From Streptomyces sp. RPT161 (GTDB lineage Bacteria; Actinomycetota; Actinomycetes; Streptomycetales; Streptomycetaceae), in the NCBI RefSeq assembly GCF_027533845.1, contig NZ_JAPZVN010000003.1:62001-126000 (forward strand): 64,000 nt of DNA, in the 5' to 3' direction. Position numbers and translations under genes: made by a program. This document shows positions 26,473 through 35,751 of this stretch, piece by piece. Each line of letters begins with the position of its first letter. Positions within the stretch are counted from its first letter, which is position 1. The notes below the pieces were generated by a model, which was not told the origin of the DNA, did not search any database, and was given only the letters and a program-made list of their open reading frames with translations.

Positions 26473-27653
26473 CCACACCTCGCGTCCGAGCGGAAACCGC
26501 CTTCGGCTGCCTCGCGCTCGCCGCCCTGGGACTGAGCGCCTGCGGCCCCACACCGCCCGCCAAACCCGAGAAGCCATCAGTGGCCACGTCCGCCGCGGAC
26601 GTTGGCGGCATGGCCGCACTGATCAGCGCGGCCAGGAAGGAAGGCGGGCTCAACACGATCGCGCTCCCGCGCGACTGGGCCGACTACGGTGGCCTGATCG
26701 ACGGCTTCGAGAAGAAGTACGGCATCAAGGTCACGGTCAGCAATCCGAACGGCCACAGCGAGGACGAGGTAAGCGCCGTGGCGCGGAGTGGAAGCCGGCC
26801 CGACGCCCCCGACGTGGTCGACGTGGGAGACACGTTCGCGCGGGCGGCCTCAGAGCAGAAGCTGCTCGCCCCCTACAAGGTCACCGAGTACGACGCGATC
26901 CCGAGCAGTCAGAAGGATCCGCGGGCCCGCTGGTACAACAACTACGGGGGCTACATCTCCATCGGTTGCGATGCGAGGCGTGTCAGGCCCTGCCCCCAGA
27001 CCTTCGCCGAGCTCCTGAGTCCCGAGTACAGGGGCAAGGTCGCGCTGGAAGGCAATCCGACCCGCTCCGGTACCGCCTTCGCCAGCGTCTACGCCGCCGC
27101 CTTGGCGAACAACGGGTCGTTCGACAACATCCAGCCCGGTCTCGACTTCTTCGCCAAGCTGAACAGGATCGGCAACCTCAACCCCGTGCCGTCCACCTCG
27201 GCCACGGTCGACAACGGCCGGACTCCCATCGCCATCAACTGGGACTACGTCAACCTCGGCTACACCGACCAGCTCCGCGGCAAGGGCGTCGACTGGCAGG
27301 TCTCGATCCCCTTCGACGGCAGCTTCGCCCAGTACTACGCGCAGGCAGTCAACAAGAACGCCCCGCACCCGGCCGCCGCACGGCTGTGGGAGGAATACCT
27401 CTTCAGCCCCGAGGGCCAGAACCTGCGACTGCGCGGCTACGCACGCCCGGTGCTGATGGCGGCGATGGCGAAGAACGGCACCCTGGACAAGGCGGCCGCC
27501 GCGAAACTGCCGACGGTGGAGGGGACGCCCGAGTTTCCGACGGACGCGCAGCTGGAGAAGGCGCGGAAGGCGGTCGACCAGAGCTGGCCGAAGGCGGTCC
27601 CGGGCGAGAGCCCACCGGGCCGCGAAGTGCCCACGGGGCGGCCGGAGTTCTGA
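26469..27653 (+). CDS. Extracellular solute-binding lipoprotein (type 2 periplasmic-binding fold)
   Basis: 394 residues from GTG 26469, in a GTGA overlap with the sensor phosphatase. The leader AFGCLALAALGLSACGP contains the lipobox LSAC, so the mature protein is a lipid-anchored exported protein. The body (EGGLNTIALPRDWADYGGLI, FEKKYGIKVTVSNPNG, LLSPEYRGKVALEGNPTRSG, HPAAARLWEEYLFSPEGQN) resembles the binding proteins of iron(III), putrescine or thiamine ABC importers. No permease or ATPase gene is nearby. Its coupling to a CitA-like sensor suggests it presents a ligand to that sensor rather than to a transporter; this is inference. Confidence 0.85.
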   Translation: MTTPRVRAETAFGCLALAALGLSACGPTPPAKPEKPSVATSAADVGGMAALISAARKEGGLNTIALPRDWADYGGLIDGFEKKYGIKVTVSNPNGHSEDEVSAVARSGSRPDAPDVVDVGDTFARAASEQKLLAPYKVTEYDAIPSSQKDPRARWYNNYGGYISIGCDARRVRPCPQTFAELLSPEYRGKVALEGNPTRSGTAFASVYAAALANNGSFDNIQPGLDFFAKLNRIGNLNPVPSTSATVDNGRTPIAINWDYVNLGYTDQLRGKGVDWQVSIPFDGSFAQYYAQAVNKNAPHPAAARLWEEYLFSPEGQNLRLRGYARPVLMAAMAKNGTLDKAAAAKLPTVEGTPEFPTDAQLEKARKAVDQSWPKAVPGESPPGREVPTGRPEF

Positions 27654-27905
27654 CCGGCCTCCACCAGCGGGCACCCGACCGCTTGGCGACAGTAGGCCAT
27701 GGGCGCCGAAGCCAATCTCGCGTCCGCGGCGGGTACTTGATCTGCGGACCAACCGCATCGCATCCTCGACACCACGTCACCTTTTGTTTATCTTTCGGTT
27801 ACCTGAATGTTCGTTCGAACCTTGGTTGTATGTCCCGACGTTGGTGCAGAGTGCATGAGGTCGGCGAAGAGTGCCTTCGCCGCTCGGTCATGTTGAAGGA
27901 GCGTT

Positions 27906-29345
27906 ATGGCAGGGTTCGCGCTCGGCCGCCGGTGGCAACGCCTGGCCGCCGGGGTGGCGTTGACGATGGCGGCGGCCACATTGGCCCCGGCTTCGGCTTC
28001 GGCCCAGGAAGACAACCGGCCCACGGCCCACAAGATCGGCCACGTGTGGACGATCATCCTGGAGAACAAGTCCTACGAGTCGACGTTCACCGGCCTGAAC
28101 CAGAACAGCTACCTGTGGAAGACACTCCCCAGATACGGGGAGTTGCTGCGCCAGTACTACGGCACCGGCCACTACAGCCTGGACAACTACATCAGCCTGG
28201 TCTCCGGCCAGGCACCGGCTCCGGACAACCAGAACGACTGTCCGCAGTACAAGAACGTCACCCCCGGCACCCCCGCCGCGGACGGCCAGACGCTCGCCTC
28301 CTCCGGCTGCGTCTACCCCAGGTCGGTCAAGACGCTGTTCAACCAGCTCGACGACAAGCACGTGCCCTGGAAGGTCTACGCCCAGGACATGGGCAAGAAC
28401 CCCACCAGGGAGAACGCCTACCAGTGCGGCATCCCCGGCAACCCGTCCGGCGCCGGTGTCCCCGACCCCGGCAGCGCCACCGCCAGCGACCAGTACGTGC
28501 CCAAGCACAACCCGGCCGCCTGGTTCCACTCGGTCTTCGACAACCCCAAGGACTGCGCGAACGTCGTCCCGCTGAACGGACTGCCCGCCACCAAGGGCCA
28601 CCGCGCGGAGAACAGCCTCGTCCAGGACCTCAAGCACGAGGCCACCACACCCCGGTTCTCCTGGATCACTCCGGACAACTGCTCCGACGCGCACGACGCC
28701 ACCTGCAAGGGCGACAACCTCTCCGGTGACCCGAACAACCACCAAGGCGGCCTGTACGCCTCGGACTTGTTCCTGGAGAAGGTCATCCCGCAGATCATGT
28801 CCTCGCCCGCCTTCCAGCACGACGGCATGATCCAGATCGTCTTCGACGAGGCTTTCCCGCCCTACAAGATGTACGGCAACTCCATCGCCGACTACACCGG
28901 CAACGCCGACAAGTCGCTCAACACACCGACGGACACCTCCCAGTCGATCGTCGCGTGCTGCAACGAGCTGCCCGGCCCCAACACCACCCAGCCCGGCTTC
29001 CAGGCGTTCGGGCAGGACACCACGCCCGGCGGCGGCATCACCGGCTCCGTGCTCATCTCCCGGTTCATCAAGCCAGGGTCCATCAGCGACCAGCCCTACA
29101 ACCACTACAGCTGGCTGCGCAGCATGGAAGACCTCTTCGGCATCGACCACGGCGGCACCGACGGCCACGGCCACCTCGGCTACGCCGGCGCCGACGGCCT
29201 GCGCCCCTTCGGCGCCGATGTCTACAACAACCCATCCGGTCGCGCCCTGCCTCCCGCCGCCTCGGGTAGCGTCGTCTACCCCGCCGTGGCCAGCAGCCAC
29301 GAGGCGGAACACCCGATCGTCAACCCGTCACCCGCCGGACACTGA
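27906..29345 (+). CDS. Secreted phosphoesterase family protein (PF04185-like; acid phosphatase/phospholipase C type)
   Basis: 479 residues with a Sec signal (RRWQRLAAGVALTMAAATLAP, cleavage near ASASAQ). The mature protein starts HVWTIILENKSYESTFTG, the conserved metal-site strand with Glu-Asn, and continues LDNYISLVSGQAPAPDNQ, PRFSWITPDNCSDAHDATC, GMIQIVFDEAFPPYK and HYSWLRSMEDLFGI, all typical of the family. It contains at least six Cys, probably disulfides outside the cell. Likely releases phosphate or a head group from a phosphomonoester or phospholipid. A lipoprotein gene follows 31 bases later. Confidence 0.85.
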   Translation: MAGFALGRRWQRLAAGVALTMAAATLAPASASAQEDNRPTAHKIGHVWTIILENKSYESTFTGLNQNSYLWKTLPRYGELLRQYYGTGHYSLDNYISLVSGQAPAPDNQNDCPQYKNVTPGTPAADGQTLASSGCVYPRSVKTLFNQLDDKHVPWKVYAQDMGKNPTRENAYQCGIPGNPSGAGVPDPGSATASDQYVPKHNPAAWFHSVFDNPKDCANVVPLNGLPATKGHRAENSLVQDLKHEATTPRFSWITPDNCSDAHDATCKGDNLSGDPNNHQGGLYASDLFLEKVIPQIMSSPAFQHDGMIQIVFDEAFPPYKMYGNSIADYTGNADKSLNTPTDTSQSIVACCNELPGPNTTQPGFQAFGQDTTPGGGITGSVLISRFIKPGSISDQPYNHYSWLRSMEDLFGIDHGGTDGHGHLGYAGADGLRPFGADVYNNPSGRALPPAASGSVVYPAVASSHEAEHPIVNPSPAGH

Positions 29346-29376
29346 CCGACCGATCCCCGCAAGGACCACGCAACTG

Positions 29377-30003
29377 ATGAACGCTGCGCGCATCGCGGCG
29401 CCTCGCCGGGCCGACCTCGGTCGGCCCGGCCTCCGGCGCGCTCTCCCCCTCCCGCGCCTGGCCCTGCCGGCCTGCGCCGTGCTGGCGCTGCTGGCGGGCT
29501 GTGCCAGCCACCCGTCGTCCACCGACGGCAACGGCGACGCGGCCAGCACCGTCCACCGTCTGGGCGCCGTGCCGATCCCGTCGCAGCCCGCCGGGCAGGC
29601 CACTCCGACGGCCGATGAGCACCATCTGCAACTGGTGGCGATGGGTGCACCCATCCGCGCCCAACTGCCCGGCGTCACCGCCCTGGTGGTGGCGAGCGGG
29701 CCGGTCGAGGACCTTCCTTCAGCGAGCGGCAAGGTGCTCGACCACGCGAAGGGGACGATCACCGTAACCGTCAGCCAGGCCACCGGGCCGCTCACCGTCA
29801 AGGCCGGCGACTTCTCCTCCCGCGACGAGCAGGGCAAGGACATCTCCCTCACACCCACCGGCCCCACGGCCGTCACCGCCGCCTCGGGAAAGTCCGCGAA
29901 CCTGGTGCTGTCGGGCACGTACCACTCCGGCGCCGCACAGCTGACCTGGCGCCACGACGGCAAGGTCGTGGCGATCTGGGACTTCAACATCGAACTCGAC
30001 TGA
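29377..30003 (+). CDS. Exported lipoprotein of unknown function
   Basis: 208 residues from ATG 29377, with AAGGA at 29361-29365. The leader LALPACAVLALLAGCASHPS carries a lipobox LAGC. The mature part (about 175 residues) reads like a beta-sandwich: GTITVTVSQATGPLTVKAGD, GKSANLVLSGTYHSGAAQLT, VVAIWDFNIELD. It begins 31 bases after the phosphoesterase stop and is probably co-expressed with it. I do not recognise the family; an Ig-like or copper-chaperone-like fold is possible. Confidence 0.7.
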   Translation: MNAARIAAPRRADLGRPGLRRALPLPRLALPACAVLALLAGCASHPSSTDGNGDAASTVHRLGAVPIPSQPAGQATPTADEHHLQLVAMGAPIRAQLPGVTALVVASGPVEDLPSASGKVLDHAKGTITVTVSQATGPLTVKAGDFSSRDEQGKDISLTPTGPTAVTAASGKSANLVLSGTYHSGAAQLTWRHDGKVVAIWDFNIELD

Positions 30004-30048
30004 CGGCCAACGTCCGCTCAGCCCTGCTGTCCAGGCGACGAACGCTCG

Positions 30049-30867
30049 TCAACCGGCCGCAGCAGTACGGGCGTACCGGCTCGGTGTGATGCCCAGGACC
30101 CGCTTGAAATGCCGAGTGAGGTGGGACTGGTCGTAGAAGCCGGCGGCGGACGCCACCTCGCCCGCGGGCCGTCCGTCGAGGAGCAGACGGCGGGCGAGGT
30201 CGACGCGGCGGGACGTCACGTATTGGTGGGGTGCGATGCCGAACGCGGCGCCGAAGGCACGTACGAGATGCGTGGGATGGGCGTGGAGCAGCCGCCCGGC
30301 CTCCGCCAAAGTGATGCCGTCAAGCAGTCGCTCGTCCAGTACGTCACGCAGGTCCCGGGCGACTCCGCGGTCGGGCAGCGGGCCGCCGACGGCCAGCCTC
30401 GGGCGCAGGCACTCGCGCAGTCGCTGGCTGATGAGCGCCAGACGGCTCTCCGCCTCAAGTTCGTCCCCGCGGTTGGCGAGGGCTGCGTGCAACTGTCCGA
30501 CGCGCCTGCGCAGCAGGGGGTCAGCGACGTCCGGACCGTCGACCGCCGCCCCGATGAAGCTCTCGTCCAGCTGCGTCATGTCGAGGTAGAGCACTCGCTT
30601 GCGGAAGCCCTGAGCGGTGGCGGGCGAGCCGTTGTGCGGAACCTGCGGCGGGAGCAGGCTGACGGTGTCGTTCGGGGTGCCGCGCTCGTGGCGGTCCAGG
30701 TCGTAGCGGACGGCACCGTCGTCGACGATCAGCAGCGTCCATGCGTCGTGGACGTGCATGGGGTACGCGTGCTCGGTGAAGTGAGCGTGGAACACCTCCG
30801 TGACGCCCGGGACCGACGGGCGCCAAGCAGATATCTCCTGCCAGCCTGTCACGCAAAGAACGTACAA
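30049..30867 (-). CDS. AraC-family transcriptional regulator
   Basis: 272 residues. N-terminal cupin-like AraC ligand domain: HFTEHAYPMHVHDAWTLLIV, SLLPPQVPHNGSPAT, RKRVLYLDMTQLDE. The C-terminal two-HTH domain reads LAEAGRLLHAHPTHLVRAFG, FGIAPHQYVTSRRVDLARRL and AGEVASAAGFYDQSHLTRHF, with KRVLGITPSRYAR closing it. Divergent from the DUF2000 gene at 30902 with 34 bases between starts, so it probably regulates that gene and itself. The effector is unknown. Confidence 0.9.
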   Translation of the reverse strand: MYVLCVTGWQEISAWRPSVPGVTEVFHAHFTEHAYPMHVHDAWTLLIVDDGAVRYDLDRHERGTPNDTVSLLPPQVPHNGSPATAQGFRKRVLYLDMTQLDESFIGAAVDGPDVADPLLRRRVGQLHAALANRGDELEAESRLALISQRLRECLRPRLAVGGPLPDRGVARDLRDVLDERLLDGITLAEAGRLLHAHPTHLVRAFGAAFGIAPHQYVTSRRVDLARRLLLDGRPAGEVASAAGFYDQSHLTRHFKRVLGITPSRYARTAAAG

Positions 30868-30901
30868 GACGGCGAAGGCACGCGGCCTGCAGTCTCACAG
30901 C

Positions 30902-31381
30902 ATGAGAACGAGGGATGAGAACGAGACGTGGGCCGGGGTCGGGAACGGCGCGGGAACACAGAGCGCGCCTGTTCGCTTCGACACGAAGATCGCCGTCCTG
31001 CTGCGGGACGACTTGGAGCCATGGCAGCGGCTGAACGTCACCGCCTTCGTGATCAGCGGGCTGGGTACGGCGTCGCCCGAGGTGATCGGCGAGCCGTACG
31101 CGGACGCCGACGGCACGGCGTATCTGCCGATGATCCGCCAGCCCGTGCTGGTCTTCGAGGGCACGAAGGAGATGCTGACCACCGCGCACCATCGTGCGCT
31201 GTCCCGCTCACTGCAGACCGCTGTGTTCACCTCGGACCTGTTCAGCACGGGCAACGACCGGGACAACCGGGCAGCTGTACAGGCCGTGGGCAGGGACCAA
31301 CTCGATCTGGTGGGGATGGCCGTCTACGGGCCGCGCAACGCGGTGGACAAGGTACTCAAAGGCGCGCGCATGCACCCCTGA
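30902..31381 (+). CDS. DUF2000-family protein
   Basis: 159 residues from ATG 30902 (MRTRDENETWAG). The sequence VRFDTKIAVLLRDDLEPWQR, LNVTAFVISGLGTASPEVIG, PMIRQPVLVFEGTKEMLTTA and VGRDQLDLVGMAVYGPRNAV is the DUF2000 pattern. Such proteins commonly lie back-to-back with AraC-type regulators, as here. No activity is established as far as I know. Length normal. Confidence 0.75.
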   Translation: MRTRDENETWAGVGNGAGTQSAPVRFDTKIAVLLRDDLEPWQRLNVTAFVISGLGTASPEVIGEPYADADGTAYLPMIRQPVLVFEGTKEMLTTAHHRALSRSLQTAVFTSDLFSTGNDRDNRAAVQAVGRDQLDLVGMAVYGPRNAVDKVLKGARMHP

Positions 31382-31641
31382 GCAGCGAAATGGTGTAGCC
31401 CAATGGGCCCGCAGGCCCGTGGTGGGCCCCTGCCTCGGCGACGTCCAGATGCCGTGCCGCACATCCCACCAGCCCCAGGCCGCAACGGAGTTCGCAGCGC
31501 TGCGTGATCTGCGGTGCTGGTCTGGCGGAGATCCGGACGCTGGTCACTCGCCCCACCGCCTGCCAACGCCCACCGGTCACTCCGCGCCGGCGAGCGGCGC
31601 AGGTGCGAAGTGATCAGTGGGCAAATCGTTGGGCTGCGGAC

Positions 31642-32526
31642 TCAGGCCGTGACGGCCGGCTTGAGGACCTCCTCACACCACTGCCGGAACGTCGTCGGGG
31701 TCGTCGACTCCGCGGTGCGCGGCTCGGCCTGGTCGAGGCCCTTGTTCTTGGCGTCGAACATGGCGACCATCGCCTGCGCCATCCCGTCGGTCATACCGAA
31801 GCCGGTCATGCGCTCCTTGAGCGCCGCTCCCGGAATCTGCCGGTAGCCGATCTCGGTGCCGAGGACCTCGGAGATGATCCGCGCCATCTCGTTGGGCGAC
31901 AGGTCCTCGGGCCCGAGGCAGGGGACCTGGCCTGACCCCTCCCATGAGCCGTCGAGCAGCAGCCGTGCGGCGGTGGCCGCGATGTCACGGGTGGCGACGG
32001 TGGGACTCTTCAGGTCCGGGTCGATCATCATGAAGAACATGCCCTGTTCCTTGATCGCGCCGACCTGGTGGAGCAGGTTGTGCATGAATGACGGGCATAC
32101 CACCGCCCGGTAGGCGACGCCCGAGGCGGCGATCAGGTCGTTCATCGCCAGCGACGCGGTGACCAGGCCGGCGCTGTCGGCCATCGGCGTCCCACGGCCC
32201 AGCGCGGAGATGCCCACCACGCGCTTGACGCCGTGGCGTGTGAACGCGTCGCACGCGGGGCGAGTGAAGTCGACGTAGGAGGCTTCGGCGCTCGGTGCGG
32301 CCGGATCGTCCGGCGCGAGCCAGAAGACGGCCTCAGCACCGTCACACGCCCGGTCGATGACAGCCGCGTCGCCGTGCGAGCCCTCCACAACCTCGGTCCG
32401 CTCACGCACCTCGGGGGCCAGCCGCGAGGGGTCACGGGCGACGAGGCGCAGGGCCGCCCCGCGATCGAGCAGTTCATCGACGAGCAGGCGGCCGATGGCG
32501 CTGGTGGGTGCGGTGATGACAATCAT
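31642..32526 (-). CDS. NmrA/SDR-like NAD(P)-binding protein
   Basis: 294 residues from ATG 32526 (MIVITAPTSAIGRLLVDEL) with AAAGGA just upstream. The N-terminal dinucleotide fold has the atypical TAPTSAIGRLLVDELLDRG in place of GxxGxxG. VARDPSRLAPEVRERTEVVE, EAVFWLAPDD, VKRVVGISALGRG and VYR-like AYRAVVCPSFMHNLL follow the NmrA/quinone-oxidoreductase-2 layout. Such proteins are sensors or reductases of NAD(P). It lies about 200 bases downstream of the beta-propeller gene on the same strand and may be in its transcription unit, facing a LysR gene. Confidence 0.85.
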   Translation of the reverse strand: MIVITAPTSAIGRLLVDELLDRGAALRLVARDPSRLAPEVRERTEVVEGSHGDAAVIDRACDGAEAVFWLAPDDPAAPSAEASYVDFTRPACDAFTRHGVKRVVGISALGRGTPMADSAGLVTASLAMNDLIAASGVAYRAVVCPSFMHNLLHQVGAIKEQGMFFMMIDPDLKSPTVATRDIAATAARLLLDGSWEGSGQVPCLGPEDLSPNEMARIISEVLGTEIGYRQIPGAALKERMTGFGMTDGMAQAMVAMFDAKNKGLDQAEPRTAESTTPTTFRQWCEEVLKPAVTA

Positions 32527-32730
32527 GTCTGTCCTTTTCCATTCCTTGAGGTGTTGGTGGGCGGCAGCGACGGTCATGAGCGGAAGCGGCACGACCCGAC
32601 GCCGACTCCGACGCTGGTGTTGCTGGTGAACGCGTCGCGAATGCCGTGGGGGAGGTGCGCGCGAACGGCCGGAGTCGGGACGCTCGCCGCATGTCGCAGG
32701 GCGGCAGTGGCTGAGTGCTGGACCGGGAGG

Positions 32731-33786
32731 TCAGGCTGGGCGCGGGATGTAGGCCAGGCCGTGGGCGCCGGGCTCACCGAGCTTGGCGATGTACAGCCGG
32801 GCCAGGCCCCGGAGAGTCTCCAGGTCGACGATGTCGACGGTGGACGAGGCGACACAGGCCACATAGGCGATCCGGCCGTCGGGCGACGAGGTGATGGTCA
32901 GCGGGCAGAGACCCACCTCGATCCGGCCCAGTTGCTCCCGGGTGTCAGCGGAGAAGACCGTGAGGCGACCCGGCGCGTGGCGGCCGAGTCGGGACACCGG
33001 GTCGGATTCCATGGGCACTTCGCCCGCGAGCACCTTTCCCGTCGACGTCAGGTGCACTGGCAGGACGATGTCCTTCGTGGGCAGCGTGTCGACGACGGAC
33101 GCCGTCCGCGCGTCGATGACCCGGATCCCGGTGGTCGGCCGATCCTCGTCGGTGGCGGAGAAGGAACCACCGTAGGGCGAGGCGACAAAGGCGTGCGTGC
33201 CGTCGTCGGAGACGGCGAGTCCCTCGCTGCCCGGCACCTCGACCTTCGCGGTGAGCGTTCCCCGTACGAGGTCGACGACCGACACGAACGGCGCCTCCTT
33301 GTTGGTGGCGTAACCCGTCCTTCCCGCCGGATCGATGGCGAACCAGTGCGGGCCGGGCGCGTCCGTGTCGATCCGGCCCACGGGCCGACGGGTCTGCGTG
33401 TCGATCACCACGACACCGCCGGGCCGATCCGCCGAGCCCTCCACGCTGACGTAGAGGCGACGACGCGCCGTGTCCAACGCCAGCCCGTGCGGCCCGTGTT
33501 CCGGAGCGAGGTCGACGACCTCGACGATGCGGCGCGCGTCAGGGTCGATGACGGTCAGCTCGGTGCGTCGGCCGCTGTTCGCGTGGTAATAGCCCGAGTG
33601 ATACGCCGTTGTGCACCACAGCAGTCGCTGCGTCGGATCGAAGCACAACTCGTGCGGCTCTGCGAGAACTTGCACCGTACCGAGGTGGCGGTCGGAGGCG
33701 GCGTCGAAGAACGAGACCGTCGGCCCGCTCTGACTGACAACGGCCAGAACATCGCCTTCTCGACCGGCGCGGGGGGACTGCTGCAC
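32731..33786 (-). CDS. YVTN/YncE-type beta-propeller protein
   Basis: About 351 residues from GTG 33786 (VQQSPRAGREGDVLAVV), which has AAGGAG six bases before it; a longer reading from 33885 would have a non-protein-like leader. Repeated units GPTVSFFDAASDRHLGTVQV, TELTVIDPDARRIVEVVDLA, GGVVVIDTQTRRPVGRIDTD, IRVIDARTASVVDTLPTKD and TVDIVDLETLRGLARLYIA mark a seven-bladed propeller of the YncE/lactonase kind. There is no signal peptide, so it is likely cytoplasmic. Divergent from the LysR gene, which may control it. Confidence 0.8.
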   Translation of the reverse strand: MQQSPRAGREGDVLAVVSQSGPTVSFFDAASDRHLGTVQVLAEPHELCFDPTQRLLWCTTAYHSGYYHANSGRRTELTVIDPDARRIVEVVDLAPEHGPHGLALDTARRRLYVSVEGSADRPGGVVVIDTQTRRPVGRIDTDAPGPHWFAIDPAGRTGYATNKEAPFVSVVDLVRGTLTAKVEVPGSEGLAVSDDGTHAFVASPYGGSFSATDEDRPTTGIRVIDARTASVVDTLPTKDIVLPVHLTSTGKVLAGEVPMESDPVSRLGRHAPGRLTVFSADTREQLGRIEVGLCPLTITSSPDGRIAYVACVASSTVDIVDLETLRGLARLYIAKLGEPGAHGLAYIPRPA

Positions 33787-33929
33787 GGAGTGCTCCTTCA
33801 ACGGGGCGAACGAGATGCCACGCGTCTTCGCGGACGTTCCCACTCTCCGCGCAAGAGGATTCCGCGACAATGCAAAGATCGGCACCCAATAATTGACTCA
33901 TACGCAAAATTGCAGCTCAGGAGGATCAA

Positions 33930-34859
33930 TTGGACCTCAACCTGCTGCGCGCCCTGGACGCCCTGCTCCAGGAGAACAGCGTGACCCGCGCCGCGGAGCG
34001 ACTCGGCACGTCGCCCGCGGCCGCCAGCCGTACCCTGGCCCGGCTTCGCCGCGCCGTCGGCGACCCTCTACTGGTCCGCGCGGGCCAGGGGATGGTCCCG
34101 ACCCCGCGAGCCCTGGAACTCCGCGAGGAGGTCAGCGAGTTGCTGCGCGGCTGCGACAACGTCTTGCGGCCCGGCACTGGATTCGATGCCGTGCATCTCC
34201 AGCGCACCTTCACTGTGCAGGCCACCGACCTGCTCCTGGTGGGGCTGGCCGGGACCTTGACCGAGCGGATACACACGGAGGCCCCGCACGTGGACGTCGT
34301 CTTCCTGCCGGAGGCGGTGGAGGGCGGCCCCGGGCTGCGTCAGGGCTGGGTGGACGTCGAACTCGGCGTCCTCGGAAATCTGGACCCGGAGATCCGGACC
34401 CGGCGGCTCACCCGGATGAGACTGGTCGGCATCGCCCGCAGCGGTCATCCCCTCTTCGACGGGCGGATCGACGCCCGCCGTTTCGCCGCGGCCGACCACA
34501 TCGGCATCTCCCGACTCGGCAAGCGCCTGGGGCCCATCGACAGCGCGCTCGCGGAACTCGGGCTGCGGCGCCGGATCGCGGTCGTCGTACCCAGCCATAC
34601 GAGCGCGATGATGCTCGCCCGGGACAGCGACCTCGTTGCGCTGAGCCTGGCCGACTGGCTCCCCGACACCATCTCCGCGTTGGGGCTGCGTACCTTTCCC
34701 GTACCCCTCGACCTGGCACCACTCGACCTCGGAATGGCCTGGCATCCCCGCAACTCGACCGATCCGGGGCACCGTTGGTTCCGCGACCACTTGGCAGCCG
34801 CGGTCCTGGCCCCGCCAGGGACGGGAAACGGCAACTCCCAGGGGAGCACAACACTGTAG
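33930..34859 (+). CDS. LysR-family transcriptional regulator, TTG start
   Basis: 309 residues starting at TTG 33930 with AGGAGG at 33919-33924. The N-terminal winged helix MDLNLLRALDALLQENSVTR and AAERLGTSPAAASRTLARLR is a textbook LysR DNA-binding domain; the rest is a two-lobed effector domain (VFLPEAVEGG, MMLARDSDLVALSLADWLP). It is divergent from the beta-propeller gene with about 143 bases between starts, the usual arrangement for a LysR protein and its target. Confidence 0.9.
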   Translation: MDLNLLRALDALLQENSVTRAAERLGTSPAAASRTLARLRRAVGDPLLVRAGQGMVPTPRALELREEVSELLRGCDNVLRPGTGFDAVHLQRTFTVQATDLLLVGLAGTLTERIHTEAPHVDVVFLPEAVEGGPGLRQGWVDVELGVLGNLDPEIRTRRLTRMRLVGIARSGHPLFDGRIDARRFAAADHIGISRLGKRLGPIDSALAELGLRRRIAVVVPSHTSAMMLARDSDLVALSLADWLPDTISALGLRTFPVPLDLAPLDLGMAWHPRNSTDPGHRWFRDHLAAAVLAPPGTGNGNSQGSTTL

Positions 34860-34933
34860 GGACGAGGGCGGCCACGGCCTGCCGCCGTCGCTGCTCAAGC
34901 CGAGCCACTCTTGATCCAGGACGTCATGCGGCG

Positions 34934-35617
34934 TCAGGTGCGTTCGTATACGGTCACAGCGAACGGACGATGCGATGTCGTCCAAACCTGCTCGGAATGC
35001 AGGATGAGCGCCGTGTTGTCATCGAAGGACCGGTACAACCCGCGGGACTCCGGCCATGGATGAACGAGCACCAGCATTCCCCCCGGAGCGAGCAGCGCGG
35101 CGATCCGCGCGCAACCCAACGACAGTCGGTCATTTCTGCCCAGGTAATAGAGCAGTTCGCAGCAGAAAGCGAGATCGAACCTATGGCGAGGACTATGAGT
35201 GAGGACATCCAGGGCTTCGAACGTGATCTCGCGGCCAGCCGCTGTGGCGCGGCTTCGCGCCCGAGTGAGCGCACGCTCGGAGATGTCGACGCCCAAAACG
35301 TCCGCGGCTGGATGGGCCTCGGCCACGAGATAGGTGAAAGTCCCCTCGCTGCAACCGATGTCCACGATCCGCCGGTACTGTCGCCGGGGCACACAAGCAA
35401 GGGTCTGCGCATACTTGAACGCCTCGTAGGGATCCACCGCGTGGCCCCACGGATCGGGTCGTCTGTGCTTGTGCTCGAAACAGGCCCGCAAGAGCCTTCC
35501 CTGCTGCTCCGGAGGAAGCAGGGAAGGCATGTGGAACAGCCCACGATGGATCCTGTCACATACAGTGCGGACGAGTCCCATGAAGGTCGCCGCTTTCGGG
35601 TCACTGCTAGCCGTCAC
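34934..35617 (-). CDS. NodS-like SAM-dependent methyltransferase
   Basis: 227 residues. RRIVDIGCSEGTFTYLVAE is methyltransferase motif I; DVLGVDISERALTRARSRA, then FDLAFCCELLYYLGRNDRL and LLAPGGMLVLVHPWPESRG follow, a pattern like NodS and related N-methyltransferases. The N-terminus DPYEAFKYAQTLACVPRRQY is also NodS-like. It is on the same strand as, and 134 bases downstream of, a short ORF coupled to the M50 peptidase gene, so it may belong to the putative peptide locus, modifying a peptide N-terminus or side chain. It could equally be an independent small-molecule methylase. Confidence 0.8.
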   Translation of the reverse strand: MTASSDPKAATFMGLVRTVCDRIHRGLFHMPSLLPPEQQGRLLRACFEHKHRRPDPWGHAVDPYEAFKYAQTLACVPRRQYRRIVDIGCSEGTFTYLVAEAHPAADVLGVDISERALTRARSRATAAGREITFEALDVLTHSPRHRFDLAFCCELLYYLGRNDRLSLGCARIAALLAPGGMLVLVHPWPESRGLYRSFDDNTALILHSEQVWTTSHRPFAVTVYERT

Positions 35618-35751
35618 ATGCTTTGTCTATCGCCGAATGGCCAGCCACAGCGTGTCGACGCCCCGGGGGGCGTACATACTGAGCCTTTCCTATCCTGGCT
35701 GTTAAGCGCGCGTCAGTCGATGCTCGTTCCACGACAGTGCGTCTTTAGAGG

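Noticed and set aside
32233-33984. 583-codon plus-strand frame opposite the NmrA and beta-propeller genes
   Set aside because: It crosses two opposite-strand genes with clear families, and its own sequence matches nothing.
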